A program made the position numbers and the translations under genes. Positions 57,259-64,000 of a DNA stretch of 64,000 nucleotides are shown in pieces. The notes beneath the pieces were generated by a model that searched no databases, was not told where the DNA came from, and worked only from the letters and a program-made list of their open reading frames with translations. Source of the DNA: Bipolaris cookei. Lineage: Eukaryota > Ascomycota > Dothideomycetes > Pleosporales > Pleosporaceae. The stretch is taken from assembly GCA_002286855.1 (NCBI GenBank), contig NRSV01000002.1, positions 306,152 through 370,151 of the forward strand, written 5' to 3'. Numbering within the stretch: position 1 is the stretch's first letter; each line of letters starts with the position of its first letter.

Positions 57259-58752
57259 GCTTGTCCATCGGGTGTTGTTGCCGTCAAAAGATGTAGCTTG
57301 TTTTAGATGTAAGAAGGACGGTCGGGGTTCCCAGAAACCAACCATGCCATGCATATTACTTACCTTGAATTAGCTAGTGCAATTAGTCAGCGTCGTGTCA
57401 AAAAGATCAACTATGCATCCCTGCACGCGTCCACGACTTATACCTCGAGGCGAGGTGGAAGACCGCTGATTCGCCGGCATCCTAAAACGGAAATCACATA
57501 AGACATTGGAAAAAAGAAGTATCCCGTATTGTCGCTCATGCCCGAGAAAAGGCAATATTCTCGACAGACGAGATCTTTATGGCGCTCTTACGCGAAGGCT
57601 GAGTCTAGACAAATTGCGGCTTGCGCAAGAGCAACTCAGCGAACGAAAAAAAGAATAAGCTCTCGTAGCCATACTGCAGGCCATTCGCATTATGTGATGG
57701 GCTTTGAACATGCTCCATCGCCCCGATCGGCGGATGCGGGAGCTAGCGCTTCCGCCGTTAGACCCTGGAGTAAACCCCCGGATTCGTTTCATATACTGAA
57801 TGTTATTGCTGTCAAGGAATTCTGCATTCTTATCCTGTCAAGGTGGGGTCTCGGGTTTTTGTTCTGCAAGGATAAAGACTAGGCTAATGAATCATGTTCT
57901 CTGTAATATAGACATGCATGTTCATCTAGCGTGCCTGTAGTCCTCAGCTTCACATGCAAGGCGACTGTCCTGGTCAGCCCCTATCACGGTGCAGCAGAAT
58001 CCCAAGGTGCTTTTGCAAAGGACTTTTTCTTGATTTGGAAAGCGTTGGTTGACGCTTTGTTTGTGCTTACGAGGGTATACGAGAGTACGAGTATACAAGC
58101 TGACGAAGCTAGCGGTCAACCAGACGTTGTGAATGTTTCAAAGTCTCGGGATGTGGATAAGGTGTAGGATTTGCTAGTATGAATACATTCAAATGCCGAT
58201 CGATGCTCACTTCTGTTTGCATTAGCCTCTCTTTATAGACGGGCCGTATTGCGCGTCATACTCAGCGCGTTACTTTGCACGGCCTCGCCCGTTAGGCACT
58301 AAAACCGGAAGAGGGAGAAACGATGACGGTGGTGGGCCATAGTCCAGGTGGTTCTAGTTCCCTAGCAACTTCCGCATAGACCCTTAACCTTAGCACGCGC
58401 TGCACCATCCAAACCCCTGAACCCTTTCAAGTTACGCCAAACTCGGATGCCCATGTACACACACCGGAACAAAGGCCTAGAGCGACACCTCCACGAACGG
58501 TTTGTGTCTCAACCGAGGGTAATTGGTGGCTGCAGCAAATAATTGCCCAACATGCCTTTCTCCAATGCTAGGGGTTGTTCTCCCCGGCCTCCTTGACACA
58601 CTAACTCGAGGTTCACTGAGGGCCAGAGTATTTAGTCTGGGCAATATCTCTGCACTGAACCATACTCAGTTGCATATCCTCTGCCTCAACCGTTAGCCTT
58701 CGCCTGCAAATTCATCCTCCCATTCATTACTCATCCTTGCTACTCTGTAAGC
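57259..58752. other. TF2 upstream region, a decayed ORF and the acyltransferase promoter
   Basis: Between about 57495 and 57800 a plus-strand frame reads IPYCRSCPRKGNILDRRDLY, LSLDKLRLAQEQLSERKKE, then TAA, ALVAILQAIRIM, TGA, WALNMLHRPDRRMRELALPP. It is coherent apart from two stops that single transitions could create. The family is not identified. A second open stretch at 57931-58167 is also coding-like (KDFFLIWKALVDALFVLTRV). The final ~450 bp should hold the acyltransferase promoter. Confidence 0.35.
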
Positions 58753-60120
58753 ATGCCGAACTGCGCATGGAAGGAGACCCGCCCAGGGCGTTGGGAGCGT
58801 CCCCAAAGTTATCTCGAGAAGATGAACATACTCACCCGCAATGTTCCTAATGCTATTGGTCGCGATAACTGGGCCAAAAACGCTGTTGCTAAACTCAAAT
58901 TCCACCCTGATGTCAAGGATCCTGCTGCCTGTCTCCAAATCGCATGGAAACAGGTCCGCTACAACCATCCCGAGATTGCCGCTTTTCCACATAACGGCAA
59001 CTATGTTTACCGTGTCGGCGACGCTGAGTCCATCGCCTTGTGGGTGTCAGCCACTTTCTCCGTCATCGAGGGTAAAACAGTGGATGAACTGTTAGGGCGT
59101 ATCCCAAGGAACGAACAGATGATGTGCTACTTCCTCCCCGATACATCCGAAGTCATGATCTGGTCGCCACACTACCGCGTCGACGCCCGGGGAGCAATCT
59201 TTTGCCTCAATCATCTTGTTGAATCACTCGCCAACATGAATCCAGACTTGGTGTTTGGCGGATGTGCCAAGAACTTGACTCCCAGCATGGAGGACACTCT
59301 TCACATTAATCACGAGATAACACCCGCCATTGAAGCTCAAGCAGAGAGCCGGCTCGCTGCCCTTGAGCCACACAAGCCAGCCCTGGAGCTGAAGCCAAAG
59401 GTCAAAGCTCAGAGGCCGGGATACACACAAAGGCACTTTGTCAAGCTCTCCAAGAGCGATACAAAACTTGTCATGGATTGCTGTGACAATGCAGCGCTCG
59501 CCTTAGATGTGGTACTGCATGCGGCTCTCGTGAACGCGGTGGTAAAACTGGCACCGACTGATGAAGCCCGGAGCTTCATGGCTTCATTCCACTGCAATCT
59601 CCGTGTCCTTATTCCTGAGGGTGAGGTTCCAGAGAACTCGCCAACAAGCTATACGAGCGTGCTTACAACAGAGGTGGTTGTCTCACCATGGACCGACTTC
59701 GACTCATATTACGCTCAACTCGCACCAGTCTATGCCACTGGCTACGCGCCGTACTTGGGCTCATCTCCTCACTTCCATAAGCTTCTTGAACAGAGGTTGA
59801 CCGATTCAAATCTCGGAAGCAACGGAGAGACGGACGGGCAGTTGCAGCCGAGGTTTGCTTTCTTGGGATCCCTTGACGACAAGTTATCCAACAACATTGG
59901 CGATGGCCTTGTTCAGGTAGAGGACTTTTGGCTTGGTGCCGAGACTTTAACCCTACGAATGATGGTACACACCTGGATATGGCAAGGCCAACTGGTGCTC
60001 AGTGTATGCTACAACCAGAATTACTGGGATAAGGATATTGCCGGGAGCCTGCTCCGGGGAATGCAGGAGACGTTGATAGACGTTGCGCTTAGGAAAGGTG
60101 TTGGTAGAGTGGGCCTGTAG
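58753..60120 (+). CDS. HxxxD acyltransferase, condensation-domain / TRI3-like family
   Basis: Single exon, 455 aa, no lesions. The N-terminus MPNCAWKETRPGRWERPQSY is typical of fungal O-acyltransferases related to the trichothecene C-15 acetyltransferase and to NRPS condensation-like domains. The active-site motif HxxxD is present (SPHYRVDARGAIFCLNHLVE, about residue 140). The second half carries the substrate-channel region (SYTSVLTTEVVVSPWTDFDS) and the C-terminal NQNYWDKDIAGSLLRGMQET. The family transfers acyl groups from CoA to hydroxyls of secondary metabolites. The substrate here is unknown and no trichothecene genes are nearby. It sits next to the dead cluster but is itself intact, which suggests selection or a different pathway. 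An alternative is a stand-alone condensation-like protein without a CoA donor. Confidence 0.82.
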   Translation: MPNCAWKETRPGRWERPQSYLEKMNILTRNVPNAIGRDNWAKNAVAKLKFHPDVKDPAACLQIAWKQVRYNHPEIAAFPHNGNYVYRVGDAESIALWVSATFSVIEGKTVDELLGRIPRNEQMMCYFLPDTSEVMIWSPHYRVDARGAIFCLNHLVESLANMNPDLVFGGCAKNLTPSMEDTLHINHEITPAIEAQAESRLAALEPHKPALELKPKVKAQRPGYTQRHFVKLSKSDTKLVMDCCDNAALALDVVLHAALVNAVVKLAPTDEARSFMASFHCNLRVLIPEGEVPENSPTSYTSVLTTEVVVSPWTDFDSYYAQLAPVYATGYAPYLGSSPHFHKLLEQRLTDSNLGSNGETDGQLQPRFAFLGSLDDKLSNNIGDGLVQVEDFWLGAETLTLRMMVHTWIWQGQLVLSVCYNQNYWDKDIAGSLLRGMQETLIDVALRKGVGRVGL

Positions 60121-60786
60121 TTAAGTTCTTTTTTTTCGCACAAAGATTTTTTGCTTTTGAATTAATAATATGATATCCCTATGTAAGCCTCTCATGACTA
60201 CGTATGACTCTGGATGAAGTCAACAAGACTTTGCTACAATGCAACAGATGGGTGGATGGCACCCGGTGGACAAAATTCCCGGGACTCAGCGCAGGCCATC
60301 ACCCTACTGAAATCGATAACGCGCCAGAAAGCCAGCAACTTCAGAGCCTTACAAGACCACCATATAGTATAAAAATAATGATACTATTTTAAGCACATTA
60401 GTATCACCATATGCGAAATTACTATCATAGGATTTAAAAGAAAAATCTTTAAAAGAAAAATCTTTAAAAGGCGTAGGTGACAGTTGGTAGTAGCTATAAA
60501 GTACAAGCTATTTGTGAGTCCCGGAATTTTTTGTCCACCGGGTGGATGGGTAACAACGGTAGAGGTTGGAGGCGGAGTGCATGCGCACAGACGCGGAAGT
60601 GTGCGGTCGGCCTCCGATCCAATTTCGGAGCCTCATGCAAAGTCCACTGTAAGGCAACCACACGAAGCACCACAACGCGCATTGCACTGTGCTAAAGCCA
60701 ATGCACTGCTGAATAGTCGCAATATTCACATCTGAAATCTCGAAAATTCTCTCCAGAATCCACACATCTGGTCGCAGTTGGCCGCA
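60121..60786. other. intergenic
   Basis: 3' flank of the acyltransferase, a short tandem repeat at 60436 and the promoter of the ribosomal protein gene. No gene seen. Confidence 0.5.
60436..60470 (+). repeat. 15-bp tandem repeat
   Basis: Unit AAAAGAAAAATCTTT repeated about 2.3 times. Each unit has a small inverted repeat (AAAGA...TCTTT). Confidence 0.85.
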
Positions 60787-61493
60787 ATGGACGCCGTGCC
60801 CATCTCGAAGAAGCTGATAGCCTTTGGCAGCAAGAAGATCTATCTGTATGCCACACATATTGCATACGTACGGGACAATTGAACTAAATGATCTAAAGTC
60901 CCAAATTTACAGTTGCGCTTGTACGGACACCCAAGCTATCGCCCTACCACGCTCGCTTCCTTGTCCCGCTCGACTTTTCAAAATACGATCTCCGCGACTA
61001 CCTCTACCATGCCTACAACGTTAGATGCTTCAATATCCGCTCGTACGTAAAGCAGATGCCCGTACGGGACACGCGCGAACAGCCACGGCACTGGTTCCGC
61101 CCAGAATCTCAAAAGTACATGACTGTGGAGATGGAGCAGCCTTTTGTGTGGCCCGAGATTCCCGACCTGGAGCCATGGGGTCAACGAGAGAAACAGAATG
61201 AAATCGAAGAGGCATCAAGGGCAAATGGAGCTATAGGCAATAATGACAAGCGCGAAGCGGCCCGGAAACTGCGGGAGCAGGCGAAGAAATTACTATACAA
61301 GGATGTGGGTCGTCACGGTGAGAGATCACAATTATTAGAGGAGGTAAATGCACAGGATCTAGAGGCTCAGATGGAGTGGAAGCGGGAAGAGAGCATGCTG
61401 AAGCATATGTCAAGAGTAAAACTGTGGGAGAAGGAGCGGACGGGCAAGGCGGTAGAAAGCGACAACCGCAAGCACTACGCCATCAAGGCATGA
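60787..61493 (+). CDS. MRP20: mitochondrial large-subunit ribosomal protein uL23m
   Basis: Exon 1 is 60787-60845, then a 53-nt intron (GTATGC...AAAG), then exon 2 is 60899-61493. The product is 217 aa. It reads MDAVPISKKLIAFGSKKIYL, PKFTVALVRTPKLSPYHARF, LVPLDFSKYDLRDYLYHAYN. This is the uL23 fold with the mitochondrial-type loop. The extended C-terminal half is charged and helical (KREAARKLREQAKKLLYKD, ERSQLLEEVNAQDLEAQME). uL23 sits at the peptide exit tunnel of the mitoribosome. The splice is needed to reach the family N-terminus. An AG further right (60914) would break it. The symbol follows the yeast name. Confidence 0.9.
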
Positions 61494-61984
61494 GTCGATT
61501 GAGCGCTATGTATATATGCTTGTATTATATGCATCGGGCCAGAGCAGAGGACTGTGAATGCTGGAATACAAACTCGGGTTATTACTACTGGACCGTGTGT
61601 TGTAATCTGTATTGCGCAAATGACAAATGACCAAGACATACATCCAACGGCATACTTATTGACTGGGCTTGTATGAGTCGCAAATCAGAGATGGACGTCT
61701 TCTAAGAGAAAAGCCCAACACACACACACACACCCCGTAAACCTCTTGCCAAACTGTGGATTTGTTGCGTCATCATCATCATTATCATCACCGCCACCTC
61801 GCACAAGACACACTAATAGCAACCCAACAAGAAATATACAAGAGTCGAGTGGAAGAGTTGCACGTGCAGCAATAACTCAAGGAGATTATCCTCGGTACAT
61901 GGCCTTCAGCAGCCGGGCTCAGCTCCATCTCAGCGAGCAAACAAAAACACTAACAAAAGACAGAGTACATTGGCATTCTGTACA
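61494..61984. other. intergenic with CA repeat
   Basis: A (CA)8 tract at about 61718-61733 and ATCATC-type repeats near 61770-61790. No gene seen. Confidence 0.5.
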
Positions 61985-62332
61985 ATGCAAAACACCCAGA
62001 CCATCACGGCTTCGCGCTGCTTATTTGTCGGCACAGACCTGATAGCCAGGGCCCTGCGGTTGCATCGACTCCGCGTCACGATGCCCCCACAGCGAGAGTA
62101 CATTATGATACGAACAACTGTCTACACGGAAGCTACACACGAGAAGTGGAGGTTAGTGGCCGAGAGCAGCAAGTCGTATTTTAGCATCACTCCTGCACTA
62201 CAAGAATTTTCAAAAGACTTGGAGGGGCAGATGGGAGATATGTCGGCAATGCTCAGTCTAGGGGAGAAGAGAGTGTGTGATGGCAAGGATGAGGACGGGA
62301 GGGATGATCCAAGCAGAAAGCGTAGGAGGTAG
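61985..62332 (+). CDS. small predicted protein, 115 aa, unknown
   Basis: ATG 61985 (TACAATGCAA context) opens a frame with MQNTQTITASRCLFVGTDLI, VTMPPQREYIMIRTTVYTEA, THEKWRLVAESSKSYFSITP and ALQEFSKDLEGQMGDMSAML. It ends in a basic DPSRKRRR tail that could act as a nuclear localisation signal. The central part looks like a real helical protein. The first 30 residues are less convincing, so the true start may be the internal Met of MPPQREY (62081) or an upstream exon. No family recognised. Confidence 0.42.
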   Translation: MQNTQTITASRCLFVGTDLIARALRLHRLRVTMPPQREYIMIRTTVYTEATHEKWRLVAESSKSYFSITPALQEFSKDLEGQMGDMSAMLSLGEKRVCDGKDEDGRDDPSRKRRR

Positions 62333-62471
62333 AGTGTGTTGCAAGGCTACGAGCCTCACCTCGATTTAGATAGCCCCTCCCCCACCTACACCAAATTGAT
62401 AAACCCACGTAGCTACCTACAGGCCTTCAGCCTGCACGTCTTATATGGCCCTCGGGCTGAAACAGGACGTT

Positions 62472-62475
62472 AATC

Positions 62476-62508
<33 letters not shown>

Positions 62509-62517
62509 AACAATAAT
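62472..62517. repeat. (CAA)n microsatellite
   Basis: About eleven CAA units followed by TAACAATAATA degenerate units, 140 bp after the small-protein stop codon. Confidence 0.95.
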
Positions 62518-63408
62518 AGAGTGTGTTGCAGACGGAGCTATCACGGTGAAATGATGTATGTGTGGTTTAGCGAGGCAAGCGGATAGCATGGAACAGACCT
62601 GGAATCTTTATGCGCTATGGTGTCATAGAGTGCAGGCCAACGGAACAGAGAATGATTGCAACTGTGAGGCTGTCTCTTGGCTGGACAGATCAAAGGTGAC
62701 TGACTGGCTGCTCGACCTACATGGAGCCCAAGGGGTCTGTTCCTGAGTGGTGGACAGGGCCCAAACGGCTACTACGCGTGGGCACTAACAAAGATGCCGT
62801 GACTACCGACTGGTTCCCGGGCAAAGAAGCAACGAGATGACCCCACGAGTTGCCACGCAAAATAAGAAACAAAAGGCCGCCTTCGGGCATCACTGAGTGT
62901 TTTTTTTGTTTCATCAGGCAGCGTCTGCGGACATGGTTCTGGGGTTCTAGGGTTCTGGGCCATGCCGACATGTCAGGCCACGAGCTGACAGGTGTATCCT
63001 CGCATGTTCGCTGAGGTTCACACGCTACCACCGACATGGGCCAATAGGAAGCGACTCACGTGGTGCTGTGTCCATTGCACCCCTACACCTGATGGCTCCA
63101 GGCTTCGTCATCAAGCCTGGCCGGGTGAGTTGGAGGCGGAGGCATGCAGCGCCAAAACTTGGAACTGTGGCTAGGGAGCCCTGCGAGCTGAGAGAAGAGA
63201 ACAGCAGAGCCGCGCGACACCACAGCAAGGCGGAACGAGTGAACGCGCTGGTGAGCGAAAGGAGGGTGGTGAGAAGCACCACCGGTCAAGGCAGCGGATA
63301 GGGCCGGAGGGGGGCTATGGCGGGCACCATGTTCGCAGCGAGCAAAAGAAGGCATGCGGCCAGTGATCAGTGGTCAGTCAGCAGGGAGAGGGAGGGAGGC
63401 AGAGGCAG

Positions 63409-63442
63409 GTGGGCGTGGGCGTGGGCGTGGGCGTGGGCGTGG
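63409..63442. repeat. (GTGGGC)n hexanucleotide tandem repeat
   Basis: More than five GTGGGC units in a row, forming regularly spaced G3 tracts on the plus strand. Confidence 0.95.
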
Positions 63443-63963
63443 CTGCAAGCAGCAAGCCCAACAGGCAGTCTGCCGTTACGTCATAAGCAGGCCCTGTGCA
63501 CTAAAGACACTGCCCACCTTCGCACCAGCATCAGACAGACGGTAATCTCTACGCCACTCCGCCTGGTCCGACATCGATACTAACATCCTTGGGCCCCAAG
63601 CCGTCCCAACTGTCATCATTGCTCGGCCTGTTAAATACATCTGCCTGCCACTGCCCTGCGACCCTCGACACCTTCCCCTACCCTCCCCCACCCACCTTGT
63701 CACGTCACTTTCCAGCCACTCTTCATTCTTCGTTGCGACCGCCTGCCCAACAAAGATTTGCGCTGATAGCAAACTGAGAAAGCTCTGAGCACTACGCTCC
63801 TTGGTACGCTGGCTGCGCCGACCTTCTTGCTCCCACCCGTGCCCCCAAACTAACAAGCCATGCGCAGCGGACCCCACCTATACGACACTTTGGACCCTTG
63901 AGAGAGAGAACAGCACACGCACACGCAAAGAGCATCCGCCCATCGCGGGTACAGAGCAGCACC

Positions 63964-64000
63964 ATGTCCGAGTACAGCTATGCACCACCTCGGCACCGAA
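63964..64000 (+). CDS. start of a gene leaving the right edge
   Basis: ATG 63964 in the strong context CAGCACCATGTCC, after a C/A-rich leader, opens MSEYSYAPPRHR and runs off the window. The product cannot be named from 12 codons. Confidence 0.5.
   Translation, partial: MSEYSYAPPRHR

Larger units (their letters stand above)
62333..63963. other. intergenic, promoter/leader of the right-edge gene
   Basis: Two microsatellites and C/A-rich leader sequence (63600-63960). Open frames are repeat-driven. No gene recognised. Confidence 0.5.

Noticed and set aside
1..64000. CRISPR arrays, bacterial operons, rRNA genes
   Set aside because: None seen. The window is eukaryotic nuclear DNA, and no spaced identical repeats or rRNA-like segments were found.

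Overview
The window is nuclear DNA of a filamentous ascomycete, most likely a pleosporalean Dothideomycete. The evidence is introns of mostly 46-53 nt with GTAAGT/GTGAGT-type donors, compact housekeeping genes with fungal domain architecture, pogo/Fot-type and Tad-type transposons, Zn2Cys6 transcription factors, and decay by C-to-T/G-to-A transitions that resembles repeat-induced point mutation (RIP). The species cannot be fixed from the sequence alone.

Layout. 0-1.7 kb: a 5'-truncated LINE reverse transcriptase runs off the left edge and abuts a broken F-box gene in the same orientation. 2.4-5.6 kb: apq12 (nuclear-envelope/nuclear-pore biogenesis) and a small single-pass membrane protein. 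5.6-12.2 kb: no convincing gene. 12.2-23.1 kb: a dense housekeeping block, with dis3 (exosome nuclease) and vma13 (V-ATPase subunit H) divergent; a scrambled non-autonomous pogo element; a JmjC protein and TBCE (tubulin chaperone E) convergent; then SF3A2 (U2 snRNP splicing factor). 23.1-31.2 kb: a long, mostly empty stretch (with a possible spliced microprotein) leading into rsc7 (RSC chromatin remodeller). 31-43 kb: gene-poor, with a signal-peptide gene remnant that lacks its ATG and an intact 1.85-kb pogo-type transposon. 43-47 kb: an orphan exon, prefoldin subunit 5 and a three-exon protein with a KH-like N-terminus.

47.8-57.3 kb is the most unusual part. Six adjacent segments read as a catabolic-type gene cluster: an MFS anion/allantoate-type permease, an HpcH/HpaI aldolase, a D-2-hydroxyacid dehydrogenase, two fungal-specific transcription factors, and at least one unassigned ORF. 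Each of the five recognisable genes carries stops, frameshifts or a lost splice donor, while the old exon-intron structure is still readable. The cluster is therefore recently dead and syntenically intact.

58.7-64 kb: an intact HxxxD acyltransferase (condensation/TRI3-like fold) flanks the dead cluster. It is followed by mitochondrial ribosomal protein uL23m, a small predicted basic-tailed protein, and the first codons of a gene leaving the right edge.
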